This document shows positions 1-8,519 of a stretch of 50,996 nucleotides of DNA, one piece after another. Source of the DNA: Cereibacter changlensis JA139. GTDB taxonomy: Bacteria > Pseudomonadota > Alphaproteobacteria > Rhodobacterales > Rhodobacteraceae. The number at the start of each line of letters is the position of its first letter. Positions within the stretch are counted from its first letter, which is position 1. The DNA lies in assembly GCF_003034985.1 (NCBI RefSeq), contig NZ_PZKG01000020.1:1-50996 (forward strand), written 5' to 3'. A program made the position numbers and the translations under genes. Below the pieces are notes generated by a model. It was not told the DNA's origin. It ran no database searches and saw only the letters and a list, made by a program, of their open reading frames with translations.

Positions 1-1147
1 CGACCTGACCTTCGAGGATGCGCTGCTCTTCCTGGACCAGCTCGAGTCGAAGATGCTCGATTTCGTCGCCATCGCCGTGGATGGCGAGGACGAGGCCGAT
101 CTGGGCCGGATCACCGAGGTCATCGCCAAGGCCAAGGCCAAGGACATCAGGATCGTGCTGATCGCCGACCGGGTCAGCCCGGTGGCGCTGCACCAGCTGC
201 TGCGGCTCGGGGCCGACGACTTCGTTCCCTACCCGCTGCCGAATGGCGCGCTGCACGAGGCCATCGCCCGGGTGCGCAAGCCCGCCGCCCCCCTGCCCCG
301 CGCCGAGACCCCGGCGCCTGTGGAGACCGGCGCGCCGCAGGCCCCGGCCTTCAAGGCCAAGGGCGACCGCGACGGCGTGCTGCTGCCGGTGCACGGGCTG
401 TCGGGCGGCGTCGGCGCCAGCACCTTCGCCTGCAACCTCGCCTGGGAGCTGGCCACCGTCTCGAAGACCGACGGGCCGCGGGTCTGCCTCATTGACCTCG
501 ACTTCCAGTATGGCGCGGCGGCGACCTATCTGGACCTGCCGCGGCGCGAGGCGGTGTTCGACATCCTGTCGGACACGGCGAGCGCCGACAGCGACAGCTT
601 CCTGCAGGCCATGCTGACCTTCAACGACCGGCTGCATGTCTTCACCGCCCCGACCGAGATGCTGCCGCTCGACATCGTCGGCGCCGAGGACATCGCCCGG
701 CTGCTGGACATGGCGCAGGCGAATTTCGACTTCGTGGTGATCGACATGCCGACCACCGTCGTCGCCTGGACCGAGACGGTGCTGACCCGGGCGCATGTGT
801 ATTTCGGGCTGATGGAGCTCGACCTGCGCTCGGCGCAGAACGTGCTGCGGCTGGTGCGGGCGCTGAAGGCCGAGGGCCTGCCGCACGAGAAGCTGCGCTA
901 CGTGCTGAATCGCGCGCCGCGCTTCACCGATCTCTCGGCCAAGAGCCGGGTGAAGCGGATGGCGGAAAGCCTGTCGATCGACATCGAGATCCAGCTGCCC
1001 GACGGCGGCGTGGCGGTGACCCAAGCCAATGACCACGGCCTGCCGCTGTCGGAAACCGCCGCCAAGAACCCGCTGCGCCGCGAGTTGCAGAAGCTGGCGA
1101 AATCGCTGCACGACCTGAACAAATCCGTCGAGACCGGCAAACGCTGA
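1..1147 (+). CDS. tadZ: TadZ/CpaE pilus-localisation ATPase, 5' end cut off
   Basis: The reading frame is open from base 2 with no stop, so the true start lies upstream of the window; the first ATG inside (53) falls within the receiver-like domain. Roughly the first 90 visible residues resemble a degenerate response-regulator receiver. After a Pro/Ala-rich linker comes a ParA/MinD-type ATPase with a deviant P-loop (SGGVGAST), a LIDLDFQYG strand and a later VVIDMPTT strand. Proteins of this family place the Tad (Flp pilus) machine at the cell pole. The P-loop has alanine where MinD-type ATPases have lysine, as in other atypical TadZ proteins, so ATP turnover may be weak. tadA follows after 26 bases, consistent with one operon. 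Confidence 0.9.
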   Translation, partial: DLTFEDALLFLDQLESKMLDFVAIAVDGEDEADLGRITEVIAKAKAKDIRIVLIADRVSPVALHQLLRLGADDFVPYPLPNGALHEAIARVRKPAAPLPRAETPAPVETGAPQAPAFKAKGDRDGVLLPVHGLSGGVGASTFACNLAWELATVSKTDGPRVCLIDLDFQYGAAATYLDLPRREAVFDILSDTASADSDSFLQAMLTFNDRLHVFTAPTEMLPLDIVGAEDIARLLDMAQANFDFVVIDMPTTVVAWTETVLTRAHVYFGLMELDLRSAQNVLRLVRALKAEGLPHEKLRYVLNRAPRFTDLSAKSRVKRMAESLSIDIEIQLPDGGVAVTQANDHGLPLSETAAKNPLRRELQKLAKSLHDLNKSVETGKR

Positions 1148-1173
1148 CCGTTCGCGGCAAGGGGCATATCGAG

Positions 1174-2619
1174 ATGTTTTCGCGCTACAAGAAATCCGCG
1201 CCCGCCGCGAAAGACGTTCCGCTCGCGCCCGTCGGGGCGGCGACCCCGGCCGCGGCGCCCGCGCCGGCGGCCAAGTCGATGATGCAGCAGCGCCCCGTCG
1301 CCCCGCCCCGCGCGCCGGCCGAGGTCGTCGCCGCCGACAAGGAGCGGAAGCGCAAGGAAAGGCTGATGGAGCTGAAGGGGGAGCTGCACCGCCGGCTGCT
1401 GGACAACCTCAACCTCGCCGCGCTGGAACATGCCACCGAGGCCAACCTGCGCTCCGAGATCGCCGCCATCGCCACCGAGGCGCTGGAAGAGATGAGCGTC
1501 GCCCTGAACAAGGAAGACCGCACCATCCTGTTCCAGGAGCTCTATGACGAGGTGATGGGTCTCGGCCCGCTGGAGCCGCTGCTGAAGGACGAGACGGTCA
1601 ACGACATCCTGGTCAACGGGCCGAACCGGATCTTCGTCGAGCGCAACGGCAAGCTGACGCTGACCGACATCACCTTCAAGGACGAGCGCCACCTCCTGAG
1701 GATCATCGACAAGATCGTCTCGGCGGTGGGGCGGCGGGTCGACGAGTCAAACCCTTACGTCGACGCCCGTCTGGCCGATGGCAGCCGTTTCAACGCCATG
1801 GTGCCGCCGATCGCGGTGGACGGGTCGCTGGTGTCGATCCGCAAGTTCAAGAAGGACAAGCTCGGCATCCCCGATCTGGTACGCTTTGGCGCCTTCACCG
1901 AGGAGATGGCGGCCTATCTGCAGGCGGCGGTGGCGACGCGGCTGAACGTGATCGTTTCGGGCGGCACCGGGTCCGGCAAGACGACGACGCTGAACGCGCT
2001 CTCGTCCTTCATCGACAACTCCGAGCGCATCCTGACCATCGAGGATACCGCGGAACTCCAGCTGCAGCAGGTCCATGTCGGCCGGATGGAAAGCCGCCCC
2101 GCCAACGTCGAGGGCAAGGGCGCCGTCACCCAGCGCGACTGTCTCCGGAACGCGCTCAGGATGCGACCCGACCGGATCATCGTCGGCGAAACCCGCGGCG
2201 AGGAGGTCATCGACATGCTGCAGGCGATGAACACCGGCCATGACGGGTCAATGACCACGATCCACGCCAACTCGGCCCGCGACGGCATCAGCCGTCTGGA
2301 GAACATGATCGCCATGGCCGGGATCGAGATGCCGATCAAGGCGGTGCGCGCCCAGATCGCCTCGGCCGTCAACCTGATCGTGCAGGCCTCGCGCCTGCAG
2401 GACGGTTCGCGCCGCATGGTGTCGATCACCGAGATCACCGGGATGGAGGGCGACGTGATCTCGATGCAGGAGATCTTCCGCTACGAGCGTCTGGGGATGG
2501 AGCCGAACGGCAAGATCATCGGCCGCTTCAACGCCAGCGGCGTGCGCTCGCATTACTCCGACCGCTTCCGGCAATGGGGCTACGACCTGCCGGCCAGCAT
2601 CTATGAACCGGTCTTCTGA
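1174..2619 (+). CDS. tadA: Tad pilus assembly motor ATPase TadA/CpaF
   Basis: This 481-residue protein belongs to the type II/IV secretion ATPase family, in the CpaF branch. It powers Flp pilus assembly from the cytoplasmic face of the inner membrane as a hexamer. A low-complexity Ala/Pro N-terminus (about residues 8-45) precedes the domain. Walker A is GGTGSGKTTT at residues 263-272. Further on are the Asp box (IEDTAELQL), the Walker B region (RPDRIIVGETRGEE) and the His box (MTTIHANS). The length fits the family. The start follows an AAGGGG element with somewhat long spacing. It lies between tadZ and tadB, with tadB beginning 8 bases after its stop. Confidence 0.96.
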   Translation: MFSRYKKSAPAAKDVPLAPVGAATPAAAPAPAAKSMMQQRPVAPPRAPAEVVAADKERKRKERLMELKGELHRRLLDNLNLAALEHATEANLRSEIAAIATEALEEMSVALNKEDRTILFQELYDEVMGLGPLEPLLKDETVNDILVNGPNRIFVERNGKLTLTDITFKDERHLLRIIDKIVSAVGRRVDESNPYVDARLADGSRFNAMVPPIAVDGSLVSIRKFKKDKLGIPDLVRFGAFTEEMAAYLQAAVATRLNVIVSGGTGSGKTTTLNALSSFIDNSERILTIEDTAELQLQQVHVGRMESRPANVEGKGAVTQRDCLRNALRMRPDRIIVGETRGEEVIDMLQAMNTGHDGSMTTIHANSARDGISRLENMIAMAGIEMPIKAVRAQIASAVNLIVQASRLQDGSRRMVSITEITGMEGDVISMQEIFRYERLGMEPNGKIIGRFNASGVRSHYSDRFRQWGYDLPASIYEPVF

Positions 2620-2627
2620 GGCAGAGC

Positions 2628-3596
2628 ATGCAGATCAGCGCCGCCCCCATCATCTACATCCTGATCTTCGTCGCCGTGCTGCTGCTGGTCGAGGGCATCT
2701 ACCTGACCGTCTTCGGCAAGTCGATCAGCCTGAACAGCCGGATGAGCCGCCGCCTCGCGCTGCTGGAAAAGAACCACAACCGCGAACAGGTGCTGGAGCA
2801 GCTCCGCAAGGAGATGAGCCAGCACCTGAAGGTGAAGGGCATCCCGCTCTACTCGATTCTTGCCGCCAAGGCGCAGAAGGCCAATATCGCCTTCTCGCCC
2901 AAGGCGCTGGTCGGGCTGATGGGGGTGCTGGCGGTGTTCAGCTATTTCGGCCTGACGGTCGGCACCTCGGCCGAGACGCCGGTCCGGATCGCGGTCGCCA
3001 TCGCCATGGGCGTCGGCGGCATCTATGTCTGGGTGAACGGCAAGGCCAAGAAGCGCATGGCGCTCTTGGAAGAGCAGCTGCCCGACGCGGTTGAGCTGAT
3101 GGTGCGCTCGCTGCGGGTCGGCCACCCCTTCTCCTCGGCCATCGCCATCGTCGCCAAGGAGGTGGCGGACCCGCTGGGCACCGAATTCGGCGTCATCGCC
3201 GACGAAGCAGCCTATGGCCGCGATGTGGCCGAATGCCTGAAAGCCTTCGCCGAGCGGATGGAGAGCCAGGACCTGCGCTTCCTCGCGGTGGCGGTGACCA
3301 TCCAGCAGCAGTCGGGCGGCAACCTGGCCGAGATCCTCGCCGGGCTGGCCAAGGTGATCCGCGCCCGGTTCAAGCTGTTCCGCCGGGTCAAGGCGATCAC
3401 CGCCGAGGCCAAGTGGTCGGGGATGTTCCTTTCGGGCTTCCCGATCGCTGCGCTGGTGATGATCTCGGTGCTGAAGCCGGATTACTACGACGGGGTGAAG
3501 GAAAGCCCCGCCTTCATCCCCGCGGCGCTGGTCGTCGGGGCCTTCCTCATCGCCAACGTGGTCTTCATGAAGATCATGGTCAACATCAAGGTCTGA
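2628..3596 (+). CDS. tadB: Tad inner-membrane platform protein TadB
   Basis: A 322-residue T2SSF-family membrane protein. It opens with a hydrophobic segment (about residues 5-27), then two membrane segments around residues 95-135. The cytoplasmic T2SSF domain follows (PDAVELMVRSLRVGHPFSSA), and two further membrane helices lie near the C-terminus. With TadC it should form the platform on which the TadA motor acts. The spacing to tadC is 3 bases, which implies translational coupling. The similarity to TadC in the PDA(V/L)(E/D)LM motif supports the paired assignment. Confidence 0.94.
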   Translation: MQISAAPIIYILIFVAVLLLVEGIYLTVFGKSISLNSRMSRRLALLEKNHNREQVLEQLRKEMSQHLKVKGIPLYSILAAKAQKANIAFSPKALVGLMGVLAVFSYFGLTVGTSAETPVRIAVAIAMGVGGIYVWVNGKAKKRMALLEEQLPDAVELMVRSLRVGHPFSSAIAIVAKEVADPLGTEFGVIADEAAYGRDVAECLKAFAERMESQDLRFLAVAVTIQQQSGGNLAEILAGLAKVIRARFKLFRRVKAITAEAKWSGMFLSGFPIAALVMISVLKPDYYDGVKESPAFIPAALVVGAFLIANVVFMKIMVNIKV

Positions 3597-3599
3597 ACC

Positions 3600-4571
3600 A
3601 TGCTGAACAGCCTGCAGACGACACTGACCGACCTGATGGGCCCGATGGGGCCGCTGTTCGCCCTGGGCTTTCTCGGGCTGGCGCTGATCGGCGGCACGCT
3701 GCCCTTCCTGCTGAAGCGGCCGGCCGAGCCCTTCGAGAAGCTGCGCCGGCAGCAGACCGAGGCGGCGAAGCCGGTGGATGCGCAGCAGAAGCTGCGCCGG
3801 GCCGGCGGCGACGACAAGCTGGAGAAATTCGCCACCTTCCTCGAACCGCAGAACGCCGAGGAGCTGACCGCCTCAAGGCTGAAGATGCTGCGCGCGGGCT
3901 ACAAGGCCAAGAACGCGGTGCGGATCTTCCACGCCTCGCAATTCGCGCTGGGGATCGGCTTCCTGCTGGCCGGGGTGATCTATGCGATGATCGCCCAGAC
4001 CAAGGCGCCGCTGACCACGCAGCAGATGCTGCTCTACAGCCTGCTGCCGGGCGTCATCGGCTACTACCTGCCGATCTACTGGGTGAAGCGCCGGGCGCAG
4101 GAGCGGCATGACCAGATCGTCGAGGGCTTTCCCGACGCGCTGGACCTGATGCTGGTCTGCGTCGAGGCCGGGCAGTCGCTGGACCAGTCGATCCTGCGCG
4201 TCGCGAAGGAAACCTCGGTCGGCTACCCCGCCCTCGGCGAGGAGTTCGAGACGGTCTCGCATGAGGTGAAGGCGGGCAAGGAGCGGACGATGGTGCTGAA
4301 GGACATGGCCGAGCGGGTCGGCATTCCCGATGTCTCCTCCTTCGTCACCACGCTGATCCAGTCGGCGACCTTCGGCACCTCGATGTCCGAGGCGCTGCGG
4401 GTCTATTCCGCCGAGATGCGCGACAAGCGGGTGATGCGGGCGGAAGAGAAGGCAAACACCTTGCCGACCAAGCTGACGCTGGGCACAATGCTCTTCACCG
4501 TGCCGCCGCTGATGATCATCCTGATCGGCCCTTCCATCCATGGGATCGCCACGCAACTCGGCGGCAAGTGA
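3600..4571 (+). CDS. tadC: Tad inner-membrane platform protein TadC
   Basis: A 323-residue paralogue of TadB with the same T2SSF fold. There is a hydrophobic N-terminal helix, a charged stretch, a pair of membrane segments at about residues 115-165, the motif PDALDLMLVCVEAGQSLDQS, and a C-terminal membrane helix after the KLTLGTMLFTVPP segment. It is the second half of the predicted TadB/TadC platform for Flp pilin extrusion. The order tadA-tadB-tadC is the canonical one for tad loci. It ends 9 bases before the next start. Confidence 0.94.
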   Translation: MLNSLQTTLTDLMGPMGPLFALGFLGLALIGGTLPFLLKRPAEPFEKLRRQQTEAAKPVDAQQKLRRAGGDDKLEKFATFLEPQNAEELTASRLKMLRAGYKAKNAVRIFHASQFALGIGFLLAGVIYAMIAQTKAPLTTQQMLLYSLLPGVIGYYLPIYWVKRRAQERHDQIVEGFPDALDLMLVCVEAGQSLDQSILRVAKETSVGYPALGEEFETVSHEVKAGKERTMVLKDMAERVGIPDVSSFVTTLIQSATFGTSMSEALRVYSAEMRDKRVMRAEEKANTLPTKLTLGTMLFTVPPLMIILIGPSIHGIATQLGGK

Positions 4572-4580
4572 AGGAGACCC

Positions 4581-5150
4581 ATGCGACGCGCGCTGATGCT
4601 GACGATTTCGGCGCTTGCCCTGCTCCCCGCCTGTGGCGACCGGGGCGGGCTTTCCCCCGAGGCGGCCGCCCGCAATGCGCCCTATGCCGCCGATGGCAGC
4701 GCCGAGGGCGTCGACGGGCTGCTGGTCGGGCATCGGCTGCTGGCGGCGGGCGAGAACGAGCTGGCACTGAAGGCCTATCTGCGCGCCGCCGGCGAACAGG
4801 GCATCAATGTCGACGTGCTTTCGGCGCTCGGCTCGGCCAATCTGCAGCTCGGCCGGCTGGGTCAGGCCGAGCAGCTGTTGCGCCGCGCCATCGAGCTGGA
4901 CCCGAGCTTCGTGCCGGCGGTGAACAATCTCGGCGTGGTGCTGATGGAACGCGGCCAGATCGGCGAGGCGCGGCTGGTGTTCCAGCAGGCCTACGGGCTG
5001 GACAGTGGCGCGACGGACTCCATCCGCGAAAATCTGCGGCTCGCCATCGCGAGGACCGAGCAAACCCCCTATACCGGCGAGGACGAACGGCATGACTTCT
5101 CTCTGGTGCGGCGTGGGCAGGGCGAATATGCGCTGCTCTCGCAGCTCTGA
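4581..5150 (+). CDS. tadD: TadD-type tetratricopeptide lipoprotein
   Basis: A 189-residue protein with a lipoprotein signal peptide (lipobox LLPAC, Cys at about residue 14) followed by TPR-like helical pairs, for example the ALGSANLQLGRLGQAEQLLRRAIELDP region. TadD proteins are lipoproteins thought to help localise or assemble the outer-membrane secretin of the Flp pilus. The ribosome-binding site AAGGAGA lies 3-4 bases before the ATG, at the end of tadC. A second, different TPR lipoprotein follows immediately, so the TadD role may be split between the two. Confidence 0.85.
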   Translation: MRRALMLTISALALLPACGDRGGLSPEAAARNAPYAADGSAEGVDGLLVGHRLLAAGENELALKAYLRAAGEQGINVDVLSALGSANLQLGRLGQAEQLLRRAIELDPSFVPAVNNLGVVLMERGQIGEARLVFQQAYGLDSGATDSIRENLRLAIARTEQTPYTGEDERHDFSLVRRGQGEYALLSQL

Positions 5151-5202
5151 CGATGTCCTGTCCCGTGCAGAATTCCGGCCCCGAGCAGAAAGAGGACGCA
5201 GA

Positions 5203-6063
5203 ATGCGCCACCCTGTCCTGATCGCGCTGTGCCTTGCGGGCATGGCCTCCTTGAGCGCCTGCGGCAGAGGCAATTCGGACGCCGAGGTGGATCGCGCGCT
5301 GAAGAGCGTGAACGTGATCGACGAGAGCAACCTGAACGACATCATGCTGACCGTCGGCTCGCCCGACGAGTCGGTGGCCTATTTCCGCGGCGCCTCGGCC
5401 AAGGCGCCGGAGCGGGTGGACCTGAAGCGCGGGCTGGCGAAATCGCTGGTGCGGGCCAACCGGCCCTCCGAGGCGATCGCCATCTGGGCCGATGTCGCCG
5501 CCAGCCCCGGCGCCACCAATGACGACCGGGTGGACTATGCCGAGGCGCTGATCCGCGCCAACGAGTGGAAGCGCGCCGAGGCCGAGCTGAACCGGATCCC
5601 GCCGACGCACGAGACCTTCCAGCGCTACCGGCTGGAGGCGATGGTGGCCGACAGCAACAAGAATTGGACCAAGGCCGACAGCTTCTACGAGATCGCCTCG
5701 GGCCTGACCACCAAGCCTTCGGGGGTGCTGAACAACTGGGGCTATTCCAAGCTGACCCGCGGCGACGCGGCGGGGGCGGAGCGGCTGTTCCTCGAGGCCA
5801 TCACCTATGATTCCAAGCTCTTCACCTCAAAGAACAACCTGATCCTCGCCCGTGGCGCGCAGCGCAAGTACGACATGCCGGTGATCCAGATGACCCAGAC
5901 CGAGCGGGCGCAGCTGCTCTACACCCTGGCGCTGACCGCGGTGAAGCAGGGCGACGTGACCGTCGGCAAGGGGCTGATGCAGGAGGCGGTCGACACCCAT
6001 CCGCAGTATTTCGAGGCGGCGGCGCGCAGCCTGGAAACGCTCGACGCCAGCGTGACGAACTGA
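5203..6063 (+). CDS. Second TPR lipoprotein of the tad operon
   Basis: A 286-residue protein. The chosen ATG at 5203 begins a lipoprotein signal peptide (MRHPVLIALCLAGM, lipobox LSAC) and is preceded by AGAGGACG. An in-frame ATG at 5005 would overlap tadD and place the signal peptide internally, so it was not used. The mature part is helical, with several TPR-like repeats (GLAKSLVRANRPSEAIAIW; NNWGYSKLTRGDAAGAERLF). It probably acts in the periplasm with TadD on secretin assembly or stability. The next gene starts 2 bases after its stop. Confidence 0.82.
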   Translation: MRHPVLIALCLAGMASLSACGRGNSDAEVDRALKSVNVIDESNLNDIMLTVGSPDESVAYFRGASAKAPERVDLKRGLAKSLVRANRPSEAIAIWADVAASPGATNDDRVDYAEALIRANEWKRAEAELNRIPPTHETFQRYRLEAMVADSNKNWTKADSFYEIASGLTTKPSGVLNNWGYSKLTRGDAAGAERLFLEAITYDSKLFTSKNNLILARGAQRKYDMPVIQMTQTERAQLLYTLALTAVKQGDVTVGKGLMQEAVDTHPQYFEAAARSLETLDASVTN

Positions 6064-6065
6064 CC

Positions 6066-6569
6066 ATGGACTCGATGATCGCCACCTCGCATGTCACGGC
6101 GCTCTGGTTCCTGCCCTTCGCGCTGGCCATCGGCATCTGGGTCGCGTGGAGCGACATGAAGTTCATGAAGATCCCCAACAAGGCGGTGCTGGCCCTGCTG
6201 GCGGTCTTCCTGCTGGTCGGCCCGCTCGCCCTGCCGCTGGAGGTCTGGGCCTGGCGCTGGACCCAGTTCGCGGCGGTGCTGGCGGTGGGCTTCGCGCTGA
6301 ACATGGCCCGGCTGGTCGGGGCGGGCGACGCGAAATTCGCCGCCGCCATGGCGCCTTTCTTCGCGCTGGGAGACCTGCGCTTCGGGCTGGCGCTGTTCGC
6401 CGCCTGCCTCTTGGCGGCCTTCGTCAGCCATCGCGGGCTCGGCCTGATCGGACCGTTCCGCAGCGCCACCGCCGATTGGGCCAGCTGGACCCACAAGGAT
6501 TTCCCGATGGGGCTCGCCCTCGCCGGGACGCTGATCTTCTACCTGCTCACGGCGCTGATCATCGCCTGA
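6066..6569 (+). CDS. cpaA: Prepilin peptidase, A24 family (TadV/CpaA)
   Basis: A 167-residue inner-membrane aspartic peptidase that removes the leader of Flp-type prepilins and pseudopilins. The two family signatures are present: the Asp of SDMKFMKIPN (about residue 30) and GAGDAKF (about residue 80), each following a membrane helix. About five to six hydrophobic segments are visible. The protein lacks the N-terminal methyltransferase domain of PilD, as is normal for the short CpaA/TadV type. It sits between the TPR lipoproteins and the AAA+ ATPase in the same operon, 29 bases from the latter. Confidence 0.92.
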   Translation: MDSMIATSHVTALWFLPFALAIGIWVAWSDMKFMKIPNKAVLALLAVFLLVGPLALPLEVWAWRWTQFAAVLAVGFALNMARLVGAGDAKFAAAMAPFFALGDLRFGLALFAACLLAAFVSHRGLGLIGPFRSATADWASWTHKDFPMGLALAGTLIFYLLTALIIA

Positions 6570-6598
6570 GCCTACCGCAGCCCGGCCAAGGTGATCCG

Positions 6599-7909
6599 AT
6601 GACCCTGCAGACCCCCAGCGTGACCGCCCCGCCCGCCGCGCGCAGCATGGCCGAGACCGGCCTCACGCCGGTGATGCTGCGCGACATCCTGCTGAAGACC
6701 ATGTTCCGCATGAACCTCGAGCTGGTGACCGAGATCGCCCGGGTGATCTGCCTGCCGGTGCAGGTGACGCAGGAGCTGGTGGACCTGGCGCGCGGCCAGC
6801 GCCTGCTGGAGGCGACGGGCACGCTGCACGCCACCTCTGGCAACGAGATGGGCTACCAGCTGACCGACCTCGGCAAGGCCCGCGCGCTCGACGCGCTGAG
6901 CCAGTCGGAATATTTCGGCGCCATGCCGGTGCCGCTGGAGGTCTACAAGAAACAGGTGAAGCGCCAGTCGGTGCGCAACCTCAAGCTGACGCGGGCGCAG
7001 CTGACCGCCGCCATGGGGCACCTGATCCTGCCGGACAATCTGCTGGACCACCTCGGCCCCGCGGTGACCTCGGGCCGGTCGATCCTGATGTATGGCCCGC
7101 CCGGCAACGGCAAGTCGTCGATCTCGAACGGCATCCGCGACGCGCTCGGCGACAAGATCTATGTGCCGCGGGCGCTGGAATATTCGGGGCAGGTCATCAC
7201 CGTCTACGACCCGATCGTGCACCGCTCGGCCGAGGCGGCGGTGGACGACCCGACCAGCCTGCGCCGCACCTCGAACCGCTTCGACAACCGCTATGTCTAT
7301 TGCGAGCGGCCCACCGTAATCACCGGGGGCGAGCTGAGCCTCGACATGCTCGACCTCACCTACAACCCCACCGCGCGGACCTATCAGGCGCCGTTGCAGC
7401 TGAAATCCACCGGCGGGATCTTCATCGTCGACGACCTTGGGCGTCAGGCCGAGCCGCCGCAGAAGCTGGTGAACCGCTGGATCGTGCCCTTGGAGGAAAG
7501 CAAGGACATCCTCGCCCTGCAATCGGGCGAGAAGTTCACCGTGCCCTTCGACACGCTGGTGATCTTCTCCACCAACTTCCACCCGAACGAGATCTTCGAC
7601 GGCGCCGCGCTGCGGCGGATCTTCTTCAAGATCAAGGTCGAGGGACCGAACCAGGAGAACTTCCTGAAGATCTTCGCCATGGTCGCCCGCAAGCGGAACA
7701 TGCCGCTGGACGAGCGGGCGCTGCTGCATCTGATGAAGGTGAAGTTCCCGACGATCCAGAACAATTACGCCAATTACCAGCCGGTCTACCTGATCGACCA
7801 GATGATCTCGGTCTGCGAATTCGAGGGCATGCCCTATCAGATGACGCCGGAGCTGATCGACCGGGCCTGGGACAACATGTTCGTGCGCGACGAGAAGATC
7901 GCCCGGTGA
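6599..7909 (+). CDS. AAA+ ATPase of unknown role, end of tad operon
   Basis: A 436-residue soluble protein. The start at 6599 (MTLQTPS...) sits shortly after the peptidase gene; the in-frame ATG at 6146 would overlap nearly all of that gene. The N-terminal half (to about residue 150) is helical with no recognised fold. The ATPase core has Walker A GPPGNGKSS (166-174), a Walker B with a DD pair (IFIVDDLG, Asp 278-279) in place of the usual DE, a sensor-1-like VIFSTNFHP, and an Arg-rich ALRRIFFKI segment that could hold the arginine finger. No membrane segment is seen. Its position as the last gene of the operon suggests a function in Tad pilus biology, but no specific role can be assigned. Confidence 0.8.
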   Translation: MTLQTPSVTAPPAARSMAETGLTPVMLRDILLKTMFRMNLELVTEIARVICLPVQVTQELVDLARGQRLLEATGTLHATSGNEMGYQLTDLGKARALDALSQSEYFGAMPVPLEVYKKQVKRQSVRNLKLTRAQLTAAMGHLILPDNLLDHLGPAVTSGRSILMYGPPGNGKSSISNGIRDALGDKIYVPRALEYSGQVITVYDPIVHRSAEAAVDDPTSLRRTSNRFDNRYVYCERPTVITGGELSLDMLDLTYNPTARTYQAPLQLKSTGGIFIVDDLGRQAEPPQKLVNRWIVPLEESKDILALQSGEKFTVPFDTLVIFSTNFHPNEIFDGAALRRIFFKIKVEGPNQENFLKIFAMVARKRNMPLDERALLHLMKVKFPTIQNNYANYQPVYLIDQMISVCEFEGMPYQMTPELIDRAWDNMFVRDEKIAR

Positions 7910-7925
7910 GCCCGGCGGACAGCAG

Positions 7926-7978
7926 CGGGGGCTGCCTGCCCCCGCACCCCCGGGGATATTTTCACGAAGATGAAAGGG
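7926..7978. repeat. Intergenic stem-loop repeat, copy 1
   Basis: A G/C-rich hairpin (GGGGGCTGCCTGCCCCC) is followed by CACCCCCGGGGATATTTTC and an AAGATGAAAGG tail. The same CACCCCCG(A/G)GGATATTTT core recurs in reverse orientation at 13036-13053. Motifs of this kind are common between genes in Rhodobacterales. The tail encodes the last few codons of the cyclo-ligase on the minus strand, so the repeat has been taken into a gene end. It may also terminate the tad operon. Confidence 0.7.
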
Positions 7979-8519
7979 GGAAGGGGCCGTTCTCGGTGAT
8001 CAGCGCGTCGAGCGGCTGGTCGGTGGGCTCGGTCGGCACCTCGGGCGCCTCCTGCGCGGCATAGGCGAAACCCACCGCCAGCACCGGATGCCTAGCGCGC
8101 AGCACTTCGAGGGTGCGGTCGTAGAAGCCGCCGCCATAGCCCAGCCGGAAGCCGCGCCGGTCGAAGGAGAGAAGCGGCACGATCAGCACCTCGGGCTCGA
8201 GCCATGCCCCCTCCTCCGGCACCAGCGCGCCGAAGGTTCCGGCGACCATGCGGCAGCCGTGGCTCCACTGGCGGAAGCGCAGCGGCTGGCCCGCGGCCAC
8301 GATCACCGGCACGCAGACCGGGCCGTCATGCGCGGCCATCGCCGGCGTCGGATCGATCTCGGTCCGCATCGCCATGTAGCCCGCCAGCACTTTGCCGCGA
8401 TGGGGGACGAGCCAGTCGGCCAGCAGTTGCGCGGCCTGGCCCTGCCCTGCGGCATGGGCTGCGGCGCGGGCGGCGAAGGCGGCGCGGCGCGCCTCGGTCT
8501 TGTCGGCGATGACGGTCAC
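7962..8519 (-). CDS. 5-formyltetrahydrofolate cyclo-ligase
   Basis: A 185-residue protein of the MTHFS/YgfA family, which converts 5-formyl-THF to 5,10-methenyl-THF using ATP in the cytosol. The hallmark GYGGGFYDR motif is present at about residues 128-136, and the basic N-terminus (KTEARRAAFAARAAAH) is typical. The start is GTG at 8519, and it overlaps the mgtE stop codon as GTGA, so translation is probably coupled to mgtE. The last residues (LSSS) are encoded by the intergenic repeat at 7926-7978. Confidence 0.9.
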   Translation of the reverse strand: MTVIADKTEARRAAFAARAAAHAAGQGQAAQLLADWLVPHRGKVLAGYMAMRTEIDPTPAMAAHDGPVCVPVIVAAGQPLRFRQWSHGCRMVAGTFGALVPEEGAWLEPEVLIVPLLSFDRRGFRLGYGGGFYDRTLEVLRARHPVLAVGFAYAAQEAPEVPTEPTDQPLDALITENGPFPLSSS

